Shown in pieces: positions 47,110 to 58,471 of a DNA stretch of 64,000 nt; the first letter of the stretch is position 1, and each line of letters begins with the position of its first letter. A program made the translations under genes and the position numbers. This DNA is from Zea mays. Its lineage: Eukaryota; Streptophyta; Magnoliopsida; Poales; Poaceae. Under the pieces are notes generated by a model, which was not told where the DNA came from, did no database searches, and worked only from the letters and a program-made list of their open reading frames with translations. Location: contig NC_050102.1 of the NCBI RefSeq assembly GCF_902167145.1, positions 7,440,850 to 7,504,849 of the forward strand, read 5' to 3'.

Positions 47110-48424
47110 TGATAGTCGCCTAGAGGGGGGGGGTGAATAGGGCAAAACTGAAATTTACAAATATAAACACAACTACAAGCCGGGTTAGCGTTAGAAATAA
47201 AAACGAGTCCGCGAGAGAGAGTGCAAAACAAATCTCAAGCAAATGAAGAGTGTGACACGTGGATTTGTTTTACCGAGGTTCGGTTCTCGCAAACCTACTC
47301 CCCGTTGAGGAGGCCACAAAGGCCGGGTCTCTTTCAACCCTTCCCTCTCTCAAACGGTCCCTCGGACCGAGTGAGCTTCTCTTCTCAAATCAAAACCGGG
47401 AACAAAACTTCCCCGCAAGGGCCACCACACAATTGGTGCCTCTTGCCTTGATTACAATGGAGTTTTGATCACAAGAACAAGTGAGAAAGAAAAGAAGCAA
47501 TCCAAGTGCAAGAGCTCAAAAGAACACGACAAATCTCTCTCGCTAATCACTAAAGCCTTGTGTGGAGTTGGAGAGGGTTTGATCTCTTTGGTGTGTCTAG
47601 AATTGAATGCCTAGCTCTTGTAAGTGGTTGATAAGTGGAAAACTTGGATGCCATGAATGTGGGGGTGGTTGGGGTATTTATAGCCCCAACCACCAAACAT
47701 GACCGTTGGTGGAGGCTGTCTGTTCGATGGCGCACCGGACAGTCCGGTGCACACCGGACATGTCCGGTGCCCCAGCCACGTCACCAATGCCGTTGGATTC
47801 TGACCGTTGGAGTTCTGACTTCTGGGCCCGCCTGGATGTCCGGTGGCGCACCGGACATGTACTGTTGAGTGTCCGGTGCGCCAGTATGGGCACGCCTGAC
47901 TTCTGTGCGCGCAGCGCACGCATTAAATGCGTCGCAGGTAGCCGTTGGCGCCGAATTAGCCGTTGCTCCGGAGTTGCACCGGACAGTCCGGTGTACACCG
48001 GACATGTCCGGTGAATTATAACGGACGAGCCGCAACGTTTTCCCGAGGCTGGCGAGTTCTGGAGGCCGCTCTTCCTTGGAGCACCGGACACTGTCCGGTG
48101 TACACCGGACAGTCCGGTGAATTATAGCGCGAGTGCCTCTGGAAATTCCCGAAGGTAGCGAGTTTGAGTTGGAGTCCTCTTGTGCACCGGACATGTCCGG
48201 TGGTGCACCGGACACTGTCCGGTGCGCCAGACCAGAGGTGCCTTCAGTTGTCCCCTTTGCTCCTTTGTTGAATCCAATATTTGATCTTTTTATTGGCTAA
48301 GTGTGAACCTTTTACACCTGTATAACTTATACACTAGAGCAAACTAGTTAGTCCAATTATTTGTGTTGGGCAATTTAACCACCAAAATTATTTAGGAACT
48401 AGGTGTAAGCCTAATTCCCTTTCA
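47110..48424 (-). repeat. 5' LTR of the inner Sirevirus (1315 bp)
   Basis: TGAAAGGGAATTAGGC start at 48424 and GGCGACTATCA end at 47110 on the minus strand. TATA box at plus 47674-47682. Same palindromic CACCGGACATGTCCGGTG motifs as the other Sirevirus LTRs. Confidence 0.92.
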
Positions 48425-48429
48425 GCCTC

Positions 48430-48757
48430 CAAATGCACAAGATCAACCATCCTCATCCACGCAAGCATCTCCACCGACTCAAAATGAGGATGAAGCTCAA
48501 GTTGATGAAGTAGAAGATCAAGCAAATGAGCCACCTCAAGATGACGGCAACGATCAAGGGGGAGATGCAAATGATCAAGACAAGGAGGATGAAGAACAAA
48601 GGCCGCCACACCCAAGAGTCCACCAAGCAATCCAACGAGATCACCCCGTCGACACCATCCTCGGTGACATACATAAGGGGGTAACCACTAGATCTCGTGT
48701 TGCACATTTTTGTGAGTATTACTCTTTTGTTTCCTCTATTGAGCCACACAGGGTAGA
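48430..48757 (+). pseudogene. pol part 2 of the outer Sirevirus (integrase to reverse transcriptase linker)
   Basis: Short segment between the two nested insertions. It reads as an acidic Gln/Glu-rich linker ([24 protein letters not shown]) followed by the conserved start of the reverse transcriptase region ([12 protein letters not shown]). It is cut at 48757 before the GGAAG duplication of the next insert. Confidence 0.85.
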
Positions 48758-48762
48758 GGAAG

Positions 48763-49418
48763 TGTTGGGGACTTGTTCTCAAATACTATGAATCAAGAAC
48801 AAGGCAACACAAAATGTTAAATATCAAAAGGCCCTTCGTCCTACAAATCATTATTTCCTTTCGAACATAATGAATTTAGGACGAAGGTTATGAAGGTCAT
48901 ACCATCATAATCATAAAAAATGGAGAACATTCAAACAAGATATAGAAAGTGACACAATTATTGTAAATATTATTATTAATCTATTTCTTCTTTTTATTAC
49001 TTATTTGAACAAGAATAAATTACAAGTGTACCTTCGGTTTGAAGGAGAAGAGTACAGGCGTGACGCAAAAGTGAATGTCCAGTCAGCGTGAACAGTACGG
49101 GGATACTGTTCACCTATTTATAGGCACGGGTCGCAGCCCATGCAAAATTACATTAATACCCTTTACATTTATCAATAACTCTATGATAATTCTTCGAGGT
49201 CTAATCTGGTTTTTCATCTTTAAGTCGGTTTCCTTTTCCGCCGCTATCCCGAAGCTCTTCTACACACAGCTTCGGCTTTGCGCCAACCTTCGTGTTATAT
49301 GTGCTTCTTCATACCGTGGCTCTGATCCGAGTCCGAAGATACCTGTTAATGTACTTTACTCCAGAAACATTGTTAAATCATGTTTTTGAGGTCCTTCAGA
49401 AGCCGAAGGCCCCCAACA
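48763..49418 (-). repeat. 3' LTR of Zeon-like copy B
   Basis: 656 bp. Two single-base differences from the 5' LTR were noticed by eye (GTACAGGCG against GTACAGACG, and CCTTCAGAAG against CCTTCGGAAG). The TATA-hairpin arrangement of copy A is kept. Confidence 0.9.
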
Positions 49419-49571
49419 GTAGCCCCTCGCAATATTAATTTGTTAGAATGATAAATTCAGATTGCGAAATGGACGAAGGCTATGAGCCGAAGGTCCGAAA
49501 AAACACCTTCCTCTTGCTAGAATAGCAACAGTCATTGGCAAATGGGACCCTCCAGTCTCCGACATAATGGG

Positions 49572-49582
49572 TTTATAAATAG
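49572..49582 (+). promoter_or_regulatory. TATA box of the antisense gene, copy B
   Basis: TTTATAAATAG on the plus strand, about 135 bases upstream of the start codon at 49715. The counterpart in copy A is at 27441-27449. Confidence 0.6.
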
Positions 49583-49714
49583 GGGCTCACCACAATTTAT
49601 TTGGCACGCTCTCTTGCCATCTGTTTTACCTGCTCAAATAGCTTTGTGCCTACAAATATTTGGTTGCCTCCCTAGTTTTAAGCTTCGGAAGCGAGAGGCA
49701 AGAATTCCGAAGGA

Positions 49715-52700
49715 ATGTCTGAGAAGAAGAAGGTTGCTGCCGAGATGAAGCTGAGCCTTTCTGAAGAGATGCATCTGGGTTTTCTTGAGTCAATGGCAAA
49801 GACGAATATGGAGAAGATTACAAGGGAGATTTTAGAAGGTTTATCTAAAGATACTGGTGATAGTGACAGTTATGATGCAGATATTGGGGGTGAAGATTCC
49901 GAAGACCGGCCATGGCGACCAAGCCATTCAGTCTTCAGAAAATCAGCTATTGGGCAAAGTCATCTTGAAAACATGAAGGGAGATACTTTCGAGATATGTC
50001 CATTGTGAGAGCAGATGCCGGAGAAAGAACTGTGCCAACTCCCGAAGATGATGAAGTCGTTATCTTCCGAAGCTTTTTAAAAGCTGGGCTACGATTCCCT
50101 CTAAGCAGATTCGTGGTAGAAGTTCTGAAAATATATCAGGTTTACCTTCATCAACTTACCCCTGAAGCAATAATAAGAATGAGAATCTTCGTCTGGGCTG
50201 TGAAGAGTCAGGGTCTAGAGCCAAGTGTGAAAAGCTTTTGCAATATACATGAATTGTTATATGAAACGAAGCCCTGGGGTAAAGAGCAATATCATAATAA
50301 CTTTGGTTGCTACAGCTTTGGCGCTCGCTCTGGATCAAGTTGTCCCGTGCCCACCTTTCGTAAGAGATGGCCCGGAGAATGGATGAAAGAATGGTTTTAT
50401 GTAAAAAATGATTTGAAGGTTCGAGAGGATATTAAGGATGTCATCATGTGCCCCATCTGGCAGCGCTTCGGACTCCGGAAACCGAAGGTAGAAATGGATG
50501 AAGCAGCCGAAGAATGCCAACGGGCCTTCGGCGTAGTCTGCTCTTTTATTGGGACAAGGGATTTAATACAAGAACACATTGCCTTCAGAGTATGGCCTCT
50601 TGCAGATAATTGGGAAATGCCGAAAGAAACTGTTAAAGAAACTGACGAAGGTGGGCTAGTCAGGCTGAAGTATACATTCAAGTATGGAGACAAGTTCGTT
50701 GAACCAGATGATGATTGGTTAAAGAGCATTGAGACTGTAAGTGATGAATTGCTTGGGATATATTCGAAAGCCGAAGATACTGCATTATCAGCGGCCTTCG
50801 GAGGCCGAAAAAAAGAAAAGACTGAACCGAGTTTTTGATGCAATTGGGTTCGTGTACCCCGACTACCATTATACAGTGCGGGGGCAGAAAAGGAAAGGTA
50901 CGGCTTCTACGAAAGAAAGTGCTTCAGCTGCTCCTAGCGAGCCAGCGCCGAAGAGAAAAAGGGTGAAAGTTCTCACACACCGGCCACGTTACATTGAACT
51001 AGCCACAGTACCTGAACTCGGCAGTGAAACGTCTTCGGCCCCCAAAGCTAAGGAATCAACTCCGCTGCCAGGAGCCAAAGAGCTGGCCGAAGAACCAACA
51101 ACAAAAGAATTGGATGAACCAAAGATTCTATTACCAGAAACCAAAGAGCCGGCCGAAGTGCCATCGACAAAAAAGATGGAAGAAGCAAAAACATCAACTG
51201 AGGGAGCGAAAATATCAGAAGTTTTAAGTCCTTCAGAAGGAATTGAAGCAGCGAAAATTAAAAAGGGGCCAACAGTGACCCCAAAAAGAAAAAGAATGGT
51301 TAATGTGCTAGATGTTTTGGAAACAATTAAACTTCCAAGCACAACCCCAGAGAAGACTGCTGAAACTTCTGAGGCGCTTGCTGAAGTATCCGTTGCTAAG
51401 GCTCCAAAGCAACAGACTGAAGTTGAAGCCGGGCCTTCAGAACCAACCAAGGTAATACCTTTGGTAGCAGAAGAAGCAAAAATTGCAAGGGCAACTGAAG
51501 AAATGAAAATGTCAAAGCCTACTTTGGTCGAAGAAATTGATACTGCTGTCCCCGAAGCATCTTCCAAAATTCACGATTATATTGTGCGTCATGCTTCGGG
51601 GAAAAAATTATCGGAAGAAGAAGTTTTTGAAGCTAATCACTATGCCAAAGAATTGAAATATCCGAAGGGGGCACTAGTGTTCAATGGGACGAACGAAGAA
51701 GATTTCCTATACTGCCTTCCAGACAATAAAGAATTATCCGTCTGTCGGGAGATGTCTAGAAGTATGGGGTTTCCGAAACTCGAAGCTGGATTATGCGCTA
51801 TGACGAAGGAGGATCTTGCGGATAGTCTTGCGTACAATAGCCTGAAGGTATGGGAATTGGATGTTTACAAATTTTATAATTCATAACTCATTCTTTTATT
51901 CTTATACCAACCTCTTCTTTTTACATATAGGGTTTAATTCTAAGCAACACATTAAGAGCACAAAAGAGTGTCGAAGACGAGAGCTATGAAATTGCATTCA
52001 ACAACCTACGATCAGAAGTTATTAAACTGAGAAATGAAGCTCTGGAGAAGGATAAAATTATGCTTACATTGGTGGACAAGGTAAAAAAGGACGAAGCTGC
52101 CTCAAAGGCCCAGGCCGAAGCCCAAAGACGTGAAATTAAAGATCTTCAGAAACAGTTAGCTAGAGCTAAAGAAGAGCGTATACTTGAAGAAACAAAACGA
52201 GAGCTTAGTGATCAATTGGCCAATCATTTAGAGATAAGTGTTAAAGAGCTTCGTGCATCCCAGAGAAAATGCTATGTTAAATCCATAGAGTGCGTCAAAA
52301 AGATAAAATCTAGCTTCGCCAGCGTTGGCGCATTCTCTAGTGAAGAGAATTTTTCAAGAGGCAATCCTGAAGGTCCAATGGAATGGATCAGTCACGAAGC
52401 AGAGGCCTTCGAGGAAATCCTGAATAGCCGTGGCGACATCTGCGCTTTTTCGGGTGCTAGGGGGATTGCTGTTGTTTTGGAGAGGAAAGGCTGCGAGCAT
52501 GTAAAATCCTTAGCGCAGTCCGAAGCTACCTTGTCCTCTAAAGACATTAAAAACCCCTCACCCGAAGCAAGCATGGTCGGTGGGAAATTCTTCACCGATA
52601 TCTGGGATAACGGCGGCCGAGAATTGGCGCAAGAAATTATTCAAAGGAGTGAAAAAGGCATCCACGATGCTAGAAAAGTAACGGAAGCTGCCGAGAAAAG

Positions 52701-52952
52701 TACAGAGCCCGAAGGGCAAATAGGTATTAATTAGTGGTTTTTATCATGCTCTAATTTTAATTCCATACTCTGTTCTCGGTTTGTAATAGTAATATAGCCG
52801 TATCTTTTCTTCCCTCAGAACCTGCTGAGGCATCTCCGGACCCCCACCCGAAGGGGGACGATGAAATTAGAAAAATGGCCGAAGCCATTATGGACAAGGT
52901 TGTCAACCAACTACTGAATGAAGCTGCAGAGATAGTGCTTAAAGAGGATTGA
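49715..52952 (+). pseudogene. antisense, intron-containing gene in Zeon-like copy B, frameshifted
   Basis: Exons 49715-51847, 51931-52723 and 52819-52952; introns GTATGGG..ATATAG and GTATTAAT..CCCTCAG. Same protein type as in copy A: PF04195-like region (LRFPLSRFVVEVLKIYQ, WFYVKNDLK), charged Glu/Pro/Ala region, coiled coil in exon 2, C-terminal end AEIVLKED. Two one-base indels in exon 1 break the frame: a missing base near 49975-49985 (the first frame ends at 50008) and an extra A in the A-run near 50808-50815 (the second frame ends at 50838). The third frame then runs to the intron. Exon 2 and 3 frames are intact. Probably inactive; function of the intact form unknown. Confidence 0.85.
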
Positions 52953-53467
52953 ATGCCATTGTAGAAACATTTGAAACGTAAAAAATGTGTAATATATTGT
53001 AACTTTAAATGCAATATATAATCTATTTATAGTTTAATTCTTTACGATGCATGAAACTTTGCATACATACCATTTTTTGAGCCTTCGGCGAAAAAACACC
53101 TTCCCTTCTTTTCATGCTTCGTGAAGAAAATCCTTTCTATATCACAAGAATTCGCTTACTTCTCTGATGAAAAATGTCCAAGCTTCGTGAAATATTTTCC
53201 GAAGCTATAAAAAAGTTTTGTGTTGCGTTTCCGACGAGGCTACACTTCATCTCGATTTGTCTTGTGCCTTAGCACGATTTTCTCTTTTCCAAAATATGTT
53301 CCGAAGGTCAACACTGTATCCCCTTCTTGTTCCAGATGCATTATGTTGTATGATGCTTATGTCATGCGAAAATGATGTGATGATGTTATGTTATGCAAAA
53401 TGATATTTGTGCCGCAGATACATATCCCTGTGATGAAGCACACACACTTTTTATATCAGCGCTGACT

Positions 53468-53606
53468 TTTCGCTGTAAGCCTCCCTTAGGAGCTTCTTCG
53501 CCTTTTACTTTCAGCGGAATCAGCGTTTATTTTTCGCTGTAAGCCTCCCTTAGGAGCTTCTTCGCCTTTTACTTTCAGCGGAATCAGCGTTTATTTTTCG
53601 CTGTAG
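53468..53606 (-). repeat. 64-bp tandem repeat, two copies and a partial third
   Basis: CGCTGTAAGCCTCCC recurs at 53471 and 53535, and CGCTGTAGG at 53599, giving a 64-bp period. It is at the same place in the element as the 60-bp array of copy A and shares CTTCTTCGCCTTTTACTT with it, but the unit differs. Confidence 0.88.
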
Positions 53607-53898
53607 GTTTAGAAAACTTACACTGCGCTCCCTTAGGAACGACTTTTTACTGCTTCGAACAATTTGTACTGTGTCCGTTAGATCAAATTTTTGATAATAC
53701 AAAGGTCCTTCAAATCAGTATAAGTTCGTATGCTTCGGCAACTCAAGCCTATGGAAAAAACATTTAATAGTGAAAGTATTACAAGGAATTGAAATTCAAT
53801 AAAAGACATTTAAACTCTTCATAATTGTTCCTTATTAACAAAAGGGTAATAGTGAATGTAGAAAATGCAAAAGAACTGCTGTTGAGGTAGGATATTTG

Positions 53899-55416
53899 TC
53901 AATAAATGTGCTTCGACTCTGGCACAGTGCTGTTGACTGTGCGAGCTTCGGACTCCTCTCTGAAATCCCTCTGAAGATGATTGTGCTGACTCCCTTCTGG
54001 CTGTTGTCCTCGCTGGGTCGGCGGTGGCGGTGGAGGTTGCTGCCAAGATGCTTGGGGTTGGCTCGCCGAAGCAACAGAAGCTGCATGGTGGTTGCCTACA
54101 TATTCTGGAATATAAGGTGAGTGATACGAAGCAGTATGCATGACCTGCTTCAGCTGACTCTGTTGCGCTGCTGCTTCCGCTATTTCCTTCTGCTTCTGGA
54201 TGGTAACATGACACATCCTGGTAGTATGACCCTTGTCTTCACCACAGAATAGGCAATATATTTTTCTTGGCTGGTCTTCAAACCTCCCCCCGAAGCCCCT
54301 GGCGCCTCTGCCCCTTGGCGCTGGCGGCCGAAAAGAACTTTGCTGTTGGGTCGAAGCTTGTGAAGAGTGTTGTGGCCTTTGCTGCTGGCTCCCTCGATCA
54401 TCAGTTTGAGCAGAGTTATGGATTGACCTAACATGCCTCGGGTGAAATCTTCCTCCGAAGCCCCTGGTCATTTCAGAGAACCTGAATGCTTCCTCCCTTC
54501 TTTGGCGGAAGTCATTGTCAGCTCGAATGTATTCGTCCATCTTCTGGAGCAGCTTCTCCAACGTTTGTGGCGGCTTCCTGGCAAAGTACTGCGCTGATGG
54601 TCCCAGCCGAAGCCCCTTAATCATGGCCTCAATGACAATTTCATTGGGCACTGTTGGCGCTTGTGCCCTCAGGCGCAGAAACCTCCGGACATACGCCTGA
54701 AGGTACTCTTCATGGTCCTGGGTACACTGGAAGAGAGCCTGAGCAGTGACTGGTTTCGTTTGAAACCCTTGGAAGCTAGTTATCAGCATATCCTTCAATT
54801 TCTGCCAAGAAGTGATTGTCCCTGGCCGAAGAGAAGAGTACCAAGTCTGAGCAACGCTCCTGACGGCCATGACAAAAGATTTTGCCATGACTGCCGTATT
54901 GCCACCATACGAAGATATGGTTGCTTCATAGCTCATTAGGAATTGCTTCGGGTCTGTGTGACCGTCATATATGGGGAGCTGGGGTGGCTTGTAAGACTGT
55001 GGCCATGGTGTAGCCTGCAATTCTGTTGAGAGAGGAGAAACATCATCAAAAGCAAAGTTTCCATGATGGAAATCTTCATACCAGTCATCCTCATTGTGGA
55101 AGCCTTCCTGATGAAGCTCTCTGCGTGGAGGCCTTCGGCTCTGATCATCTTGAACAAGATGACGAACCTCTTCAGAAGCTTCGTCTATCTGTCTCTGAAG
55201 ATCAGCTAGACGAGCCATCTTCTCCTTCTTGCGTTGCACCTATTGCTGAAGGATCTCCAGGTTTTGGATCTCCTGATCCAGGTCATCCTCCGGAGGTGTT
55301 GGACTAACAGCCTTCCTCTTCTGGCTTCGGGCCTCTCTAAGAGAAAGGACATCCTGATTGGGATCCAGCGGCTGTAAAGTACCAGCCCCTGTCGCTGAAG
55401 CTTTTTTCGGCGGCAT
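53899..55416 (-). pseudogene. gag of Zeon-like copy B with one nonsense codon
   Basis: Collinear with the gag of copy A from the ATG at 55414-55416 (MPPKKAS). A TAG at plus 55240-55242 replaces a Gln codon of copy A near residue 59. Downstream, 446 codons are open and include the gag domain and the zinc knuckle CLFCGEDKGHTTRMC. Without readthrough only a short peptide, or an N-truncated form from the ATG at 55239, would be made. Confidence 0.9.
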
Positions 55417-55489
55417 GACGAAGGTGATGCTTGCCGAAAGTGTTCAAGACTCAAAAAATGGAAGTGAGTTCACCGGAGGTGGGCGCCAA

Positions 55490-56145
55490 TGTTGGGGACT
55501 TGTTCTCAAATACTATGAATCAAGAACAAGGCAACACAAAATGTTAAATATCAAAAGGCCCTTCGTCCTACAAATCATTATTTCCTTTCGAACATAATGA
55601 ATTTAGGACGAAGGTTATGAAGGTCATACCATCATAATCATAAAAAATGGAGAACATTCAAACAAGATATAGAAAGTGACACAATTATTGTAAATATTAT
55701 TATTAATCTATTTCTTCTTTTTATTACTTATTTGAACAAGAATAAATTACAAGTGTACCTTCGGTTTGAAGGAGAAGAGTACAGACGTGACGCAAAAGTG
55801 AATGTCCAGTCAGCGTGAACAGTACGGGGATACTGTTCACCTATTTATAGGCACGGGTCGCAGCCCATGCAAAATTACATTAATACCCTTTACATTTATC
55901 AATAACTCTATGATAATTCTTCGAGGTCTAATCTGGTTTTTCATCTTTAAGTCGGTTTCCTTTTCCGCCGCTATCCCGAAGCTCTTCTACACACAGCTTC
56001 GGCTTTGCGCCAACCTTCGTGTTATATGTGCTTCTTCATACCGTGGCTCTGATCCGAGTCCGAAGATACCTGTTAATGTACTTTACTCCAGAAACATTGT
56101 TAAATCATGTTTTTGAGGTCCTTCGGAAGCCGAAGGCCCCCAACA
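55490..56145 (-). repeat. 5' LTR of Zeon-like copy B
   Basis: 656 bp, nearly identical to 48763-49418. The primer-binding site (minus TTGGCGCCCACC) follows at 55478-55489. Confidence 0.9.
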
Positions 56146-56150
56146 GGAAG

Positions 56151-57661
56151 CACTACAAGATTCGGATTGGGTGGTGGCAATGCAAGAGGAGCTCAACAAC
56201 TTCACTAGGAATGAGGTATGGCATTTAGTTCCACGTCCTAATCAAAATGTTGTAGGAACCAAATGGGTCTTCCGCAACAATCAAGATGAGCATGGTGTGG
56301 TGACAAGGAACAAAGCTCGACTTGTGGCCAAAGGATATTCCCAAGTCGAAGGTTTGGATTTCGGTGAAACCTATGCACCCGTAGCTAGGCTTGAGTCAAT
56401 TCGCATATTATTGGCCTATGCTACTTACCATGGCTTTAAGCTTTATCAAATGGACGTGAAAAGTGCCTTCCTCATTGGACCAATCAAGGAAGAGGTCTAT
56501 GTTGAGCAACCTCCCGGCTTTGAAGATAGTGAGTACCCTAACCATGTCTATAAACTCTCTAAGGCGCTTTATGGGCTCAAGCAAGCCCCAAGAGCATGGT
56601 ATGAATGCCTTAGGGATTTCCTTATCACTAATGGATTCAAAGTCGGAAAAGCCGATCCTACACTCTTTACCAAAATACTTGAGAATGATTTGTTTGTATG
56701 CCAAATTTATGTTGATATTATATTTTGGTCTACTAACGAATCTACATGTGAAGAGTTTAGTAGGATCATGACACAAAAATTCGAGATGTCTATGATGGGG
56801 GAGTTGAAGTATTTCTTAGGATTTCAAGTGAAGCAACTCCAAGAAGGCACCTTCCTAAGCCAAATAAAGTATACTCAAGATATTCTAACTAAGTTTGGAA
56901 TGAAGGATGCCAAACCCATCAAGACACCCATGGGAACCAATGGGCATCTCGACCTCGACAAGGGAGGTAAATCCGTCGATCAAAAGGTATACCGGTCGAT
57001 GATAGGTTCTTTGCTATATTTATGTGCATCTCGACCGGATATTATGCTTTCCGTATGCATGTGTGCAAGATTCCAAGCCGACCCTAAGGAAGCTCACCTT
57101 ACGGCCGTAAAACGAATCTTGAGATATTTAGTTTATACTCCTAAGTTTGGGCTTTGGTATCCTAGGGGATCCACATTTGATTTGATTGGATATTCGGATG
57201 TCGATTGGGCGGGGTGTAAAATCAATAGAAAGAGCACATCGGGGACTTGCCAGTTCTTGGGAAGATCCTTGGTGTCTTGGGCTTCAAAGAAGCAAAATTC
57301 CGTCGCTCTCTCTACCGCCGAAGCCGAGTACATTGCCGCAGGCCATTGTTGCGCGCAACTACTTTGGATGAGGCAAACCCTTAGGTACTACGGTTACAAA
57401 TTAACCAAAGTTCCTCTTCTATGTGATAATGAGAGTGCAATCCGCATGGCGGATAATCCCGTTGAGCATAGCCGCACTAAGCACATAGCCATTCAATATC
57501 ACTTTCTAAGGGATCACCAACAAAAGGGAGATATCGAGATTTCTTATATCAGCACTAAAGATCAATTAGCCGATATCTTTACCAAGCCACTTGATGAACA
57601 AACTTTTAACAAACTTAGGCATGAGCTAAATATTCTTGATTCTAGGAACTTCTTTTGTTGA
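56151..57661 (+). pseudogene. pol part 3 of the outer Sirevirus: reverse transcriptase and RNase H
   Basis: Continues the frame cut at 48757. Reverse transcriptase region from [25 protein letters not shown], the [10 protein letters not shown] block, [15 protein letters not shown]. The active site reads YVDIIF at 56708-56725, where the inner copy has YVDDIIF, so three bases and one catalytic aspartate are missing. RNase H follows with YSDVDWAGC (inner copy YSDADWAGC), TAEAEYIA and LLCDNESAI, ending at the stop codon 57659-57661. The frame is otherwise open for 496 codons from 56171. Confidence 0.9.
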
Positions 57662-58471
57662 TTTGCACACTTAGCTCATTTATATACCTTTGATCATGTC
57701 TCTTTCATATGCTATGACTAATGTGTTTTTCAAGTCTATTTCAAACCAAGTCATAGGTGTATTGAAAGGGAATTGGAGTCTTCGGCGAAGACAAAGGCTT
57801 CCACTCCGTAACTCATCCTTCGCCATCACTCCGCGCCACTCTCCATCTTTGGGGGAGAGAGCAAAAGGACTTCGTCTTTGGTATAATCTTCACTTATTTA
57901 TTTATGACCAAAGGGGGAGAGAGTATTTAAAGGGCTCTAATGACTCCGTTTTTGGCGATTAATGCCAAAGGGGGAGAAAGTAATAGCCCAAAGCAAAAGG
58001 ACCGCACCACCACCTAATTTTTTTTTAAAAAGTTTTTCAATTGGTATGATTCTCAATTTCAACATTGGTATCTTATTGTGTTCAAAAGGGGGAGAAAGTA
58101 GCATTACAAAATTTGATATATCAAAACCCTCTTGAACACTAAGAGGAGAATTTTATTTAGGGGGAGTTTTGTTTAGTCAAAGGAAAAGCATTTGAAATAG
58201 GGGGAGAAAATTTCAAATCTTGAAAATGCTTTGCAAAATCCTATTCATTTACCTTTGACTATTTACAAAAGAATTTGCAAAAACAAAACATGTGGTGCAA
58301 GCGTGGTCCAAAATGTTAAAAATGAAGAAACAATCCATGCATATCTTGTAAGTATTTATATTGGCTCCATTCCAAGCAACCTTTGCACTTACATTACGCA
58401 AGCTAGTTCAAATATGCATTTCTATACTTGCTTTGGTTTGTGTTGGCATCAATCACCAAAAAGGGGGAGAT
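57662..58471 (+). other. 3' non-coding stretch of the outer Sirevirus with repeated polypurine motifs
   Basis: No gene. GGGGGAGA or GGGGGAGT motifs occur at about 57851, 57913, 57969, 58088, 58160, 58200 and finally 58462-58471 directly before the 3' LTR. The last is the functional polypurine tract position. Confidence 0.75.

Larger units (their letters stand above)
38960..48424 (-). mobile_element. inner inverted Opie/Ji-like Sirevirus (9465 bp)
   Basis: Complete element inside the pol of the outer copy, with a GCCTC target duplication (38955-38959 and 48425-48429). Both LTRs are present, 1332 and 1315 bp, with only few differences visible. Primer-binding site ATTGGTATCAGAGCCC on the minus strand (47094-47109). 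Gag is open, and pol carries one frameshift. Same family as its host element, in opposite orientation. Confidence 0.93.
48763..56145 (-). mobile_element. Zeon/Cinful-like non-autonomous Gypsy element, copy B, inverted (7383 bp)
   Basis: Complete element with 656-bp LTRs and a GGAAG target duplication (48758-48762 and 56146-56150), inserted in the pol of the outer Sirevirus. Same organisation as copy A but in opposite orientation. Gag (minus strand) has one nonsense codon, and the antisense gene (plus strand) has two one-base indels. Primer-binding site at plus 55478-55489. Confidence 0.9.
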
